From positions 62,001 through 126,000 of the forward strand of contig JAQVLA010000004.1 of the NCBI GenBank assembly GCA_028704385.1: a DNA stretch of 64,000 nucleotides, read 5' to 3'. This document shows positions 53,236 to 61,834 of this stretch, piece by piece; position 1 is the first letter of the stretch, and every line of letters starts with the position of its first letter. This DNA is from Bacteroidales bacterium. GTDB lineage: Bacteria; Bacteroidota; Bacteroidia; Bacteroidales; F082. The translations under genes were made by a program, and so were the position numbers. The notes beneath the pieces were generated by a model that searched no databases, was not told the origin of the DNA, and was given only the letters and a program-made list of their open reading frames with translations.

Positions 53236-53672
53236 CCCAAAAGCTTTTCGTGGCAGCCAGGCCAGATGATCTGACGGAGGTGGCCGCCTGGCTTTCCGAA
53301 ATTAGAAAGGATTTTCCTGTGATGGCCTTTTATGGTCCGATGGGAGCCGGAAAAACAACGCTGATCAAGGCTTTTTGTCGATTCGAGAATATCACCGATG
53401 AGGTAAATAGCCCCACATTTTCACTTGTAAACGAATACCTTACTCAGGAAGGGGAGTCTTTTTTTCATTTTGATTTCTACCGCATCGAGAAGCTGGAAGA
53501 GGCCTTTGATATTGGATATGAGAATTATTTTTACAGTGGTAATTGCTGCCTGATTGAGTGGCCTGAGAAGATTATGCAACTTTTACCGGAAAATCACGTA
53601 AAAATTGATATTCAACCTGATGAGCATAGCGGAGTGCGTACGATCAGCTGCAGGCTCATCACAGCAGTATAG
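53232..53672 (+). CDS. tsaE: tRNA threonylcarbamoyladenosine biosynthesis ATPase TsaE
   Basis: A 146-residue P-loop ATPase (GPMGAGKTTLIKAFC) with SPTFSLVNEY and HFDFYRIE, typical of TsaE. It works with TsaD and TsaB in making t6A37 in tRNAs that read ANN codons. It overlaps porX by 4 nt and is followed after 3 nt by ald, so the three form one operon. Confidence 0.95.
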   Translation: MTQKLFVAARPDDLTEVAAWLSEIRKDFPVMAFYGPMGAGKTTLIKAFCRFENITDEVNSPTFSLVNEYLTQEGESFFHFDFYRIEKLEEAFDIGYENYFYSGNCCLIEWPEKIMQLLPENHVKIDIQPDEHSGVRTISCRLITAV

Positions 53673-53675
53673 CCC

Positions 53676-54896
53676 ATGTCGCAGGAAAATCAGTTTATTC
53701 GTTTTGCAGGAAGTCACAACCTGATGCCACAGGAAGAAAAGCTCGAAAAAGCATTCAGGAAAGACAGCTTGAAAATTGGAATACCAGCCGAAAAACAAAC
53801 CGATGAGCGTCGTTTAGCCTTGATTCCGGTTGGCGTTCGCCTTTTAACAGAGCATGGCAATCAGGTTTTCGTGCAGCGTGGCGCCGGAAATTTTGCTCAA
53901 TACAGCGATCACGATTTTTCCGAAGCCGGTGCTGTAATTGTTGATGATGCACGCGAAATATATCAGTCCGACCTTATTTTGAAAGTTGCACCCCCTGATG
54001 AGGAGGAGCTTTCTTATATGCACAATGGGCAGGCAATTTTTTCTGTCTTACAACAAAACACACACAACAGGGATTGGTTTGAGTTGTTGCTTAGAAAAAA
54101 GCTTTTGGGAGTGGCCTACGAAAACATTCAGGACAAATCCGGAGCGCTTCCACTCTTGCGATCAATGGGCGAAATAATAGGTAATATGTGTGTTGTGGTG
54201 GCCGCTGAGTATTTGTGTCATCCTGAATACGGTAAAGGACAGATGCTGGGTGGTTTTCCGGGCGTGGCACCTTCCGAAGTGGTTATCATAGGTTCAGGCA
54301 ATGTGGCCGAGTATGCCTCACGCGGTTTTCTGGGGATGGGATGTTTGGTTAAGGTTTTTGATAATTCTATGTATAAACTGAGAACCCTGCAAAATAATTT
54401 GGGACAGCGTATTTTTACCTCTGCCCTTCAACCTGACCTGATCGGTGAAGCCCTGCAAACGGCTGATGTAGTGATCGGTGCCAAGCATACCAATGATGGT
54501 ACTACTTCCTGCATGATCAGCGCAGCGATGATAAAAAAAATGAAAGCAGGTGCAGTGATCATTGATGTGAGCATTGATCAGGGTGGTTGCTTCGAAACTA
54601 GCCGGCCCACAACCCATAAAAATCCTGTTTTTCAGGAGTTTGGTATCACACATTATGCTGTGCCAAATATGGCTTCACGGGTTCCTCGTACGGCATCTGT
54701 TGCCTTCAACAACTTCTTTATGCCATTGCTGTTGCAAATTTCCGAAGTGGGTGGAGTGCAGGCATATCTTCAATCTGACAGGGCTTTTGCAAAAGGCGTT
54801 TATGCTTTTAACGGTAAACTTACCAATCATTATATTGCACAGAAACATCGCTTGCCGTTTCATCACCTGGAATTGCTTCTGGCTGCTTTTTATTAA
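53676..54896 (+). CDS. ald: Alanine dehydrogenase
   Basis: A 406-residue enzyme of the alanine dehydrogenase/PNT family, catalysing NAD-dependent interconversion of L-alanine and pyruvate plus ammonia. The substrate-binding region has IPAEKQTDERRLALIP, and the Rossmann motif is VVIIGSGNVAEYASRGF. Further segments are VIIDVSIDQGGCFETSRPTTH and YAVPNMASRVPRTAS. An N-terminal extension of about 35 residues precedes the usual start. No second-domain signature of a transhydrogenase is present, so it is a dehydrogenase rather than PntA. Confidence 0.9.
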   Translation: MSQENQFIRFAGSHNLMPQEEKLEKAFRKDSLKIGIPAEKQTDERRLALIPVGVRLLTEHGNQVFVQRGAGNFAQYSDHDFSEAGAVIVDDAREIYQSDLILKVAPPDEEELSYMHNGQAIFSVLQQNTHNRDWFELLLRKKLLGVAYENIQDKSGALPLLRSMGEIIGNMCVVVAAEYLCHPEYGKGQMLGGFPGVAPSEVVIIGSGNVAEYASRGFLGMGCLVKVFDNSMYKLRTLQNNLGQRIFTSALQPDLIGEALQTADVVIGAKHTNDGTTSCMISAAMIKKMKAGAVIIDVSIDQGGCFETSRPTTHKNPVFQEFGITHYAVPNMASRVPRTASVAFNNFFMPLLLQISEVGGVQAYLQSDRAFAKGVYAFNGKLTNHYIAQKHRLPFHHLELLLAAFY

Positions 54897-54952
54897 CGCA
54901 GGATTTTATATCTGATCATTTTATTTCGTCTATATTTGCTCAAAGTAAAAAG

Positions 54953-56017
54953 ATGAATCCTTATTCAGCCTCTCTCTTTTTTGATCAGGATGCCCTGGCT
55001 GATTTTCAACAGCTATTACGTGTTTTCAAACAAAAAAGGCAAAAAATATTTGTTTTGCTGGATGATAACACCAGACTTTATTGCTGGCCGTTGATTCAAT
55101 CTTATTGCGCTGAAATGCAGGATGATATTGCACTCATTGTTATTCCTCACGGCGAAGAGAATAAAAATATTGATCAGCTTCAGATAATCTGGAAACAGCT
55201 AACCAAAGCAGGTGCAGCGAAAGATGGGGTTTTGATCAATCTGGGCGGCGGGGTGATCACCGATTTGGGTGGTTTTGCTGCAGCATCCTATAAACGAGGG
55301 ATAACAACAATTCATTTCCCTACCACTTTATTGGCAATGGTGGATGCTTCGTTGGGCGGAAAAACAGGAATTGATTTTGAAGGTTACAAAAACCATATCG
55401 GTTCATTTTATCAGCCCCTGAGAGTTTATATACTCACAAAATTTTTGAAGACACTACCTGAAAAGCAATGGAAATCAGGATTGGGCGAGCTGATCAAATA
55501 TAGTTTTTTAACAGGCAAAGACCTTAGTCTGATCGAGAATTTTTCTTCAGACCGGAATCAACATTTGCAGAAAGTAATTACCGATGCAGCACTTTTTAAG
55601 TTGAAAGTAGTAGCAGAAGATCCAATGGAAAATGGGTATAGAAAAATCCTGAATTTTGGCCATACCATCGGACATGCGTTCGAAAGCTTTGCAATGAGCA
55701 GTGGGAAGACCTTGATGCATGGCGAAGCGGTTGCCGCCGGAATAATTGCCGAGCTTTTTCTATCTGTTGACTTAAAGGGATTGAAAAAAAGCGTTTTAGA
55801 GGAATATATAAGCTTTTATCAGAAGCATTTCGAGCCATTTCAGATTAGCCCATCTGAAATTTCTGCGCTTGTGGATATCATCGCTCATGATAAGAAAAAC
55901 AGGGGAGGAGACCTGTTAATGGTTTGTATTGACCGTCATCATATGCCTGTTTTTGATGTAAGTGTTGAACCAGAGCTGCTCAGAAAGTGTTTAAGGTGGT
56001 ATAGCGAATTGTTTTAA
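54953..56017 (+). CDS. aroB: 3-dehydroquinate synthase
   Basis: A 354-residue NAD- and metal-dependent enzyme that makes 3-dehydroquinate from DAHP, the second step of the shikimate pathway. Motifs: LGGGVITDLGGFAAASYKRG, FPTTLLAMVDASLGGKTGID, ELIKYSFL, and NFGHTIGHAFE plus HGEAVAAG that carry metal ligands. One nt separates it from aroA. Length is normal. Confidence 0.96.
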   Translation: MNPYSASLFFDQDALADFQQLLRVFKQKRQKIFVLLDDNTRLYCWPLIQSYCAEMQDDIALIVIPHGEENKNIDQLQIIWKQLTKAGAAKDGVLINLGGGVITDLGGFAAASYKRGITTIHFPTTLLAMVDASLGGKTGIDFEGYKNHIGSFYQPLRVYILTKFLKTLPEKQWKSGLGELIKYSFLTGKDLSLIENFSSDRNQHLQKVITDAALFKLKVVAEDPMENGYRKILNFGHTIGHAFESFAMSSGKTLMHGEAVAAGIIAELFLSVDLKGLKKSVLEEYISFYQKHFEPFQISPSEISALVDIIAHDKKNRGGDLLMVCIDRHHMPVFDVSVEPELLRKCLRWYSELF

Positions 56018-56018
56018 T

Positions 56019-57284
56019 ATGGCAAAAGTAAAAATCCTCACTCCAGGCAACAGCCCACTTAAAGGCCGGATTCAATTAAGTACCAGTAAAAGCGAAAGTA
56101 ACAGAGCCCTGATGATTCGGGCCTATGGAGGTTTTGACCGCTTGATCACCCAGCTGAGCGATGCTGAAGATACCAGTCTTTTGAGAACAAATCTGAAAAT
56201 GATTGAAGAATGTTCGCAATCTGCTATCCCACTTGTCATAGATTGTGGAAATGCAGGTACGGTTTTCCGTTTCTTGCTTACCTACCTGGCTACTACTTCA
56301 GGAAAATGGATGCTTACCGGTTCGGGCCGCATGAAGGAAAGGCCTGTTGGCGAGTTGGTCGATTCCCTTCGTAGCCTGGGAGCCGAAATTTCTTATGCAG
56401 ATAACGAAGGTTATCCTCCTTTACGTATTCATGGAAAAGTGCTTGATGGAGGCCATGCCACTGTTGATATTTCCAGAAGCAGCCAGTTTGCAACATCTTT
56501 AGTGCTGGCGGCTCCTCAATGGGAAAAGGGGTTGGTACTGCAGCTACAGGGCGATAAGAGATCGCTGCCCTATATTGAAATGACGCTTTCGATGATGCGA
56601 CATTTTGGAGCTGTTGTGAACCAACACAACGAAAAGATTACTGTGGAACCAGTGCCTTATAAAAATGTCAGCCTTCGAATACATCCCGACTGGAGTGCTG
56701 CCTCTTATTGGTATGAGATGATGGCGCTGAGCAAAGGTGGAGAGCTGATACTTGAGCATTTGAATCTGGAGTCGATTCAGGGTGACAAGGTAATAGCTAA
56801 ATTATTTGAACAGTTTGGGGTTCAATCGCATCAGGAACCTGATGGTGTGAGAATTTTTAAACAAGGTGAACCGGTAAAAGAATTTGAGTACGATTTGAGG
56901 CATCACCCTGATGTACTTCCTGCATTGGCAGTTAGTTGTGCAGGATTGGGTATTACAGCAAAATTTACCGGACTTGATAATCTCGTTCACAAAGAATCCA
57001 ACAGATTACTGGCTTTAAAAACCGAGTTAATGAAGCTGGAAGTTCTTTTTGAAGAATTGGAAAAAGGTTCCTATATCCTGAAACCGAACAAAAAGTTAGC
57101 AGTTTTTGACATATCCAAACCGCTGTCAATCAATTGCTGGGCCGATCACCGCATTGCCATGGCTTTTGCGCCACTTGCCCTTAAAGTAGGTGCAATTCAG
57201 CTGAACGAGCCTGATGTGGTTGCAAAATCTTATCCGGCATTTTGGTCGATGATAAAGAAAACAGGCGTATTACTTCAAAGCTGA
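56019..57284 (+). CDS. aroA: 3-phosphoshikimate 1-carboxyvinyltransferase (EPSP synthase)
   Basis: A 421-residue enzyme that joins phosphoenolpyruvate to shikimate-3-phosphate. Motifs: LSTSKSESNRALMIRAYGG, CGNAGTVFRFL, GSGRMKERPVGELVDSLRSLGA, the catalytic Asp in HHPDVLPALAV, and WADHRIAMAFAPLAL. Forms a two-gene unit with aroB. With aroC at 7483 this gives three of the seven shikimate steps in the window. Confidence 0.96.
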   Translation: MAKVKILTPGNSPLKGRIQLSTSKSESNRALMIRAYGGFDRLITQLSDAEDTSLLRTNLKMIEECSQSAIPLVIDCGNAGTVFRFLLTYLATTSGKWMLTGSGRMKERPVGELVDSLRSLGAEISYADNEGYPPLRIHGKVLDGGHATVDISRSSQFATSLVLAAPQWEKGLVLQLQGDKRSLPYIEMTLSMMRHFGAVVNQHNEKITVEPVPYKNVSLRIHPDWSAASYWYEMMALSKGGELILEHLNLESIQGDKVIAKLFEQFGVQSHQEPDGVRIFKQGEPVKEFEYDLRHHPDVLPALAVSCAGLGITAKFTGLDNLVHKESNRLLALKTELMKLEVLFEELEKGSYILKPNKKLAVFDISKPLSINCWADHRIAMAFAPLALKVGAIQLNEPDVVAKSYPAFWSMIKKTGVLLQS

Positions 57285-57316
57285 CGGATTGATAGTTTTT
57301 GGATTGTTAGCATTAA

Positions 57317-57345
57317 TTGAAATGTGAAAAATTCATGTAATTTTG
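57317..57345 (+). promoter_or_regulatory. Promoter of the LutA-like gene
   Basis: TTG (57317-57319), 18 nt, then TAATTTTG (57338-57345): a good match to the Bacteroidota promoter consensus, 12 nt before the ATG at 57358. Confidence 0.75.
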
Positions 57346-57357
57346 CCAAAAAAAACC

Positions 57358-58077
57358 ATGACAATAGATCTGTTCATACCCTGTTTTGTTGATCAGTTTT
57401 ATCCGGAGACAGGAATGAATATGATAAAACTGCTCGAAAAAGCGGGGGTGAGCATCCACTATAATCCCGAACAAACTTGTTGTGGTCAAATGGCTTTTAA
57501 CAGCGGATTTTTGGATGATGCCAAAATGCTGGGCAATAAGTTTTTGACTGATTTTCCCAATGATCGTCCTGTGGTTAGTCCTTCAGCCTCCTGCACGTCT
57601 TATGTTCGAAATTATTATCATGAGCTCTTTCATAATACCGCTAACCATTTGGAATATAAACGTTTGATAAGAAATATATTTGAACTCTCAGATTTTTTGG
57701 TGAATAAAATTCAGTTTACCGATTTTGGTGCAAGTTTTCCTCACAAAGTTACTTTTCACGATAGCTGTGCCGGCCTGCGCGAATATGGCCTCAAGGATGA
57801 AGCTCGTCTGTTGTTATCCAAGGTGAACGGATTGGAACTGGTCGAGATGAAAGATCGCCATGTTTGTTGTGGTTTTGGAGGAACTTTTAGCGTGAAACAT
57901 GAAGCCATCTCTACCGCCATGGCGGAGCAAAAGATACAAGATGCGCTGGATACAGAAGCTGAGTATATCGTTTCAACTGACCTTTCCTGTCTGATGCATC
58001 AGGAAGCTTATATCAACAAGAATAAATTGCATATAAAGACCATTCATCTGGCAGATGTTTTGGCTTCCGGATGGTAA
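57358..58077 (+). CDS. LutA/YkgE-like Fe-S protein
   Basis: A 239-residue protein with two cysteine-rich CCG domains: TCCGQMAFNSG with an upstream Cys (FIPCFVDQ) and SCAGLREYG plus VCCGFGGTFSV. This is the LutA/YkgE family, the subunit of the lactate (or glycolate) oxidation complex that works with LutB and LutC. Those partner genes are not adjacent. The start is the ATG at 57358; an in-frame TTG at 57343 overlaps the -7 box and is rejected. Confidence 0.9.
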   Translation: MTIDLFIPCFVDQFYPETGMNMIKLLEKAGVSIHYNPEQTCCGQMAFNSGFLDDAKMLGNKFLTDFPNDRPVVSPSASCTSYVRNYYHELFHNTANHLEYKRLIRNIFELSDFLVNKIQFTDFGASFPHKVTFHDSCAGLREYGLKDEARLLLSKVNGLELVEMKDRHVCCGFGGTFSVKHEAISTAMAEQKIQDALDTEAEYIVSTDLSCLMHQEAYINKNKLHIKTIHLADVLASGW

Positions 58078-59769
58078 TCAATTGTTTCTGTTTAGCGTTT
58101 CGGAAACCGTAAAGGCATGATCTCCAATCTTTTCGCAATAAACTATAATTTGTTGATAAAAATTTCCTGAGTTAAAAGGATAAGCTCCGGCTTTTAGATC
58201 AGCGAGATGGGATTCAATATATTCTACCCTGAGGTCATTTAATTGAATTTCAATTTGTTGCGCGATTGTCAAATCTGGTTTTTGAGGTCTGTCCAGATTT
58301 ATTTTCATCTGGCTCATGCTTTCTTTCACAAGCTCGAACATCAGATGAAGTCTGTCGCGCTGGGCCTGGCTAAACCAGGCTTTTTGGCTGTTTTTGAGCT
58401 CGATTATTCTGGCCAGTTTATAACATATATCTGAAATGCTTTCAATGTTGTTCACAATGATCATACTGCCGTTGACAAGTTTTGAGCTTTCGGTGCTTAA
58501 CTTGCTTTCTGTAAGCCTGGCAAGATAATTCATTAAGGATTGTTCCTGTTGATCGACCTCCTGCTCCATTTCTTTTATCCTATTGTTGAGCAATTGGTAT
58601 TCTTCCTGATTTTTTTCCATCAGAAGTCTCGGGATCAGATCAAACATCTTTTGACTGATTTCGGCCATCCTACTAATTTCTTTTGCAAGTTGTATCAACG
58701 AAAGTTCTGATACCGGGGTGACAAAATTTTCCTGTAGATTAAGGGTTTTGCTGTTTTCTTCTTTTGGCTTCAATGGTAAAATGACATAACTTAATTTTTG
58801 CAGTGGTTTTATAAACCAAATCAGAATCAGGGTGTTGCTGATATTGAAAAGACTGTGAAACAAACTTACTTTTAGTGGAGCTGCCAGCATTTCATCATTG
58901 TTGCTTAACTGCAGGATCAGGAGTTTGAGCTCCTCAATAAACAGCAAAACATAGTTAAATACAGGAATGATAAGCAAAGCCCCTGTAAGATTGAAGATGC
59001 TGTGTATCAGGGCTATTCGTTTGGCATCCCGGTTTGCAACAATGGCAGCAATATTGGCTGTGGCTGTAGTTCCGATATTTTCGCCAATGATCATTGCTGC
59101 AGCTATTTCGAAACTGACCATTCCCTCACTTAATAATACCATGGTAAGTGTAATAGTAGCAGTAGATGATTGGATAATTAAAGTAATGCCAGCACCGATC
59201 AGCGTGGCCAACAGGAGTGAGAGAAAGTTGTTTTCGGCTTTTGTGCTTAGGAAATTCACTATCCCAGTTTCCCGGTGAATATCGGGTAATATATCTCTTA
59301 AAAATTGCAGTCCGATAAATAAGATGGCGAATCCCAAAACAAACTCTGCAAGCGATTTTCGTTTGGAGTTATTGCTGAAATACAAAGGAATAACAAACGC
59401 TATCAGGGGCAAAATGATCACTCTGATGTTGAATGAATAGCCAAAAAAGGTGATCAGCCAGGCGGTGACCGTAGTGCCGATATTGGCTCCCATGACCAGG
59501 CTGATGGAATCTAGAATGGTGATCAGCCCGGCATTTACAAATCCCACCACAAGCACGGTTACAGCTGATGATGACTGCAGAATGCCGGTAATAGCAAATC
59601 CTGTCAATAATCCTTTCCAGCGGTTGGCGGTAATGGCCGATAGATATTGACGCATCCTGAAACCAGCAATTTTCTGCAGCGATTCGCTCATGAGCTTCAT
59701 CCCGAAGAGGAAAAACGCCAGTGCACCAAGCACGCTCAGAAGTTCATAAAAGAGCGAAACCATTTTCAT
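58078..59769 (-). CDS. Na/Pi cotransporter family protein with PhoU-like tail
   Basis: A 563-residue inner-membrane protein. Two Na/Pi-cotransport repeats each carry a QSS motif (FAITGILQSSSAVTVLVVG and GITLIIQSSTATITLTMVL), with about eight membrane helices to residue 330. A cytosolic PhoU-like helical tail (about 350-555) follows. The family imports phosphate with sodium. Its first ATG overlaps the stop of the upstream gene by 4 nt; a second in-frame ATG is two codons later. Confidence 0.92.
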   Translation of the reverse strand: MKMVSLFYELLSVLGALAFFLFGMKLMSESLQKIAGFRMRQYLSAITANRWKGLLTGFAITGILQSSSAVTVLVVGFVNAGLITILDSISLVMGANIGTTVTAWLITFFGYSFNIRVIILPLIAFVIPLYFSNNSKRKSLAEFVLGFAILFIGLQFLRDILPDIHRETGIVNFLSTKAENNFLSLLLATLIGAGITLIIQSSTATITLTMVLLSEGMVSFEIAAAMIIGENIGTTATANIAAIVANRDAKRIALIHSIFNLTGALLIIPVFNYVLLFIEELKLLILQLSNNDEMLAAPLKVSLFHSLFNISNTLILIWFIKPLQKLSYVILPLKPKEENSKTLNLQENFVTPVSELSLIQLAKEISRMAEISQKMFDLIPRLLMEKNQEEYQLLNNRIKEMEQEVDQQEQSLMNYLARLTESKLSTESSKLVNGSMIIVNNIESISDICYKLARIIELKNSQKAWFSQAQRDRLHLMFELVKESMSQMKINLDRPQKPDLTIAQQIEIQLNDLRVEYIESHLADLKAGAYPFNSGNFYQQIIVYCEKIGDHAFTVSETLNRNN

Positions 59770-60869
59770 AAGCCTGGATTTAATGATTCCTGAATCGTTC
59801 TCAGGCGATTGAAGAAGGCTGGCTGCAAAAGACTTTGTATCTTATTAAAGGGAAGTAAAACAGGAGTATGTCCAAAGTAATAAGGGGCAATATCATAGCT
59901 GTTGTAGTAGAAACCAATTCCGGCTGCACTTAGCCAGAAGGTTTTGCTAAGTTCCACTGTGTCAGAAAAAAAACCAGCAGAACGCAAGCTGTTGTCTGAC
60001 TCAATTTGAAAACTGTTTCGCAAGGATTGTTCAATAAATGAGGGTAAAACAGCAAGGGCTTCTGTCTTAAAAATATCATGGATAGATAGCTGTTTATAGT
60101 TCAATAGATCGAACACAAAAAACCACTTTGAATTTAAGCCGTGTGCACCTCCGGTATAAACATAATCGGTTGTTGAAAAACAAATGATTCCCTGCTGATT
60201 GAACTGTACTGCTACTTCACTGCTTTTTATCCATTGAAAAACCGGAGAATCCTGATCTTCAAAATTATTAAGTTTTTTGTAGTCTGAAAAAAATGTTTCT
60301 GCCTCAAGTTGCAACAGTTCATTTAGCTTTGCTGACTGCAGTTTGCTTCCATTTTTTTGAAGTGAGAAAAGGCTGTCGAGCTGCGCATTGCTATTGTTTG
60401 GAATTAACAGCTGCCCTTCATAAATGGCTTGTGGACTGTCTGGTCTGGCAGCATCTAAAAATTGTTGTTGCTCAAATGTTTCAACATTCAGAAGTAAGTG
60501 ATTTGCAGCAGTTTCGGCTTGCATGTGCATCAAAACCAAATCATTTTCGTTGCGTTTAAAATATGCTTCAAGCCTGGTGTTGCTAAGCCGGCCCACCAAA
60601 AGGGTGTCTTCGCCAAAATTTTGTCCCAGATAGAAATCTCCCGCCTGGTTCACTTTTCCCATCAGATCAAGCTGTTCAATATCATTTGATTTGCCTTTTA
60701 AAAGTAGGGTGGCTTGCAGTTTATTATTTGCATTAACAAGATGCAATCTCATTTCATAATGCTGATTATCACCAGTAAAACAGCTATAAAAACTTTGCTG
60801 ACTTCTGGCAGTAATCGCCTGAACCGAAAGGAGTAAAAGGAGGATGAGCTGGCAGCAGTTTTTCATCAT
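59766..60869 (-). CDS. Exported DUF3298/RsiV-like protein
   Basis: A 367-residue protein with a signal peptide ending ITARSQ (about 24). The second half has the DUF4163/DUF3298 pattern seen in the extracellular part of RsiV-type proteins: YTGGAHGLNSKWFFVFDLL and FYYNSYDIAPYYFGHTPVLLPFNKI. No membrane anchor or lipobox is visible, so it should be periplasmic. Function unknown. It is coupled by a 4-nt overlap to the Na/Pi gene. Confidence 0.82.
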   Translation of the reverse strand: MMKNCCQLILLLLLSVQAITARSQQSFYSCFTGDNQHYEMRLHLVNANNKLQATLLLKGKSNDIEQLDLMGKVNQAGDFYLGQNFGEDTLLVGRLSNTRLEAYFKRNENDLVLMHMQAETAANHLLLNVETFEQQQFLDAARPDSPQAIYEGQLLIPNNSNAQLDSLFSLQKNGSKLQSAKLNELLQLEAETFFSDYKKLNNFEDQDSPVFQWIKSSEVAVQFNQQGIICFSTTDYVYTGGAHGLNSKWFFVFDLLNYKQLSIHDIFKTEALAVLPSFIEQSLRNSFQIESDNSLRSAGFFSDTVELSKTFWLSAAGIGFYYNSYDIAPYYFGHTPVLLPFNKIQSLLQPAFFNRLRTIQESLNPGL

Positions 60870-60969
60870 TCAATGATGTAAATTTGGGCATCAAAGATAT
60901 GGAAAACCCACTGATTGGGATGGTCTTAGAAATCATAAATTCAAGAATTAACGGTTTGTTAATCTTAAA

Positions 60970-61194
60970 TCAGGATAGCTTACCTCCGAATTTATAACCT
61001 AATGATTCTACCGTATTTTTAATATCCTCCTCAGTAAAGTTTTTTCCTTCAATTTTTACGGTCTGTGTAATCAAATCTGCTTCAACAGATTTTATTTGAG
61101 GTAGTTTGCTAAGATTTAATTCAACATTATTTTTGCAATGATTACATTCCATTCCCTGCACACTGAAGCGTGCAAAATTCTCTTTTGTGTCCAT
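60970..61194 (-). CDS. HMA heavy-metal-associated domain protein
   Basis: A 74-residue protein with the ferredoxin-like HMA fold: FSVQGMECNHCKNNVELNL contains the metal-binding MxCxxC (Cys17, Cys20), and it ends VESLGYKFGGK. Such proteins bind Cu(I) or Zn(II) and pass it to transporters. It lies 11 nt after a decayed permease gene on the same strand, so it may once have been co-expressed with it or may be its detached metal-binding partner. The reading frame itself is intact. Confidence 0.88.
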   Translation of the reverse strand: MDTKENFARFSVQGMECNHCKNNVELNLSKLPQIKSVEADLITQTVKIEGKNFTEEDIKNTVESLGYKFGGKLS

Positions 61195-61205
61195 ATTTAC
61201 TATTT

Positions 61206-61535
61206 TTAGAGTAGGTTTTTTTTGAAGTATTTCAGATTAATACCAGTTTGTGGAGTTGAAATCAGGAACGAATTTCTATTTGCTCTGGATGCTCCGTTTC
61301 TGAATAAAGTTCTGATCAGAATAAAGCTGCGCGAACAAAGTGGTATAGGGACTCCCACCAAACTGATATTTAGGGCTGCTGCCAGACTTGATTTTCCCAT
61401 ATTCCAGTGGAGTAGTTGGTGGAAAAAATATACCCTCAGAGTCCCTGCAAACAGAAAGCCAAAAAGCAAAAAGGTTGATATTTCAAGAGTTAGATCCCCT
61501 GGATTGTAGAAATAAGCATGGAGATACGTCATCAC
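61206..61535 (-). pseudogene. Decayed permease fragment (SO_0444/YraQ-type metal efflux family)
   Basis: A 109-residue remnant of a permease that is normally about 300-450 residues. The first helices (LEISTFLLFGFLFAGTLRVYF) and the signature region are recognisable: SLVGVPIPLCS and NGASRANRNSFLISTPQTG. Residues that the family keeps (C-S-C-G-V-I-P, GASRGA) are replaced by CSRSFIL and GASRAN, changes typical of relaxed selection. The frame then ends after ISTPQTGINLKYFKKNLL, and the remaining two thirds are missing. A shortened functional protein is unlikely. Confidence 0.75.
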
Positions 61536-61834
61536 GAATCAAATTGGAACTCCAACAAAAATAGGTGAAATGTTGGTTTGACTTGGATTGAAATTTGGAT
61601 ATTTCTCATTTCTTTGTAAAATACTATCCTGTAAGTGCTTTAGCTCTTCAAAAGGAAAACCCAATTTTTTTTGTAGCTTAATTATACCGTACAATGGAAG
61701 TTTTTAGGATTTGATACTTATTACCCGAAAGTTTATTTAGAATCAATCTAAAGGGTTCATTTATAGTGTTGTTATGATTGAAAGCTTAACTTTGACGCAT
61801 AGTTTACTGCTCTTGAATTTTGAAATCCAAACCT
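61536..61834. other. AT-rich spacer with no intact gene
   Basis: These 299 bases hold no complete gene. On the minus strand about 61555-61700 reads as a short protein-like stretch (KLQKKLGFPFEELKHLQ) that ends at a stop near 61553 and has an upstream stop. It loosely resembles the helix following the DNA-binding part of MerR-type regulators and may be a gene remnant beside the decayed permease. Confidence 0.35.
61787..61794 (+). promoter_or_regulatory. -7 box of the C25 protease gene
   Basis: TAACTTTG matches TAnnTTTG, 41 nt before the ATG at 61835. A TTG at 61769-61771 is 15 nt upstream, a short spacing for a -33 box. Confidence 0.5.
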
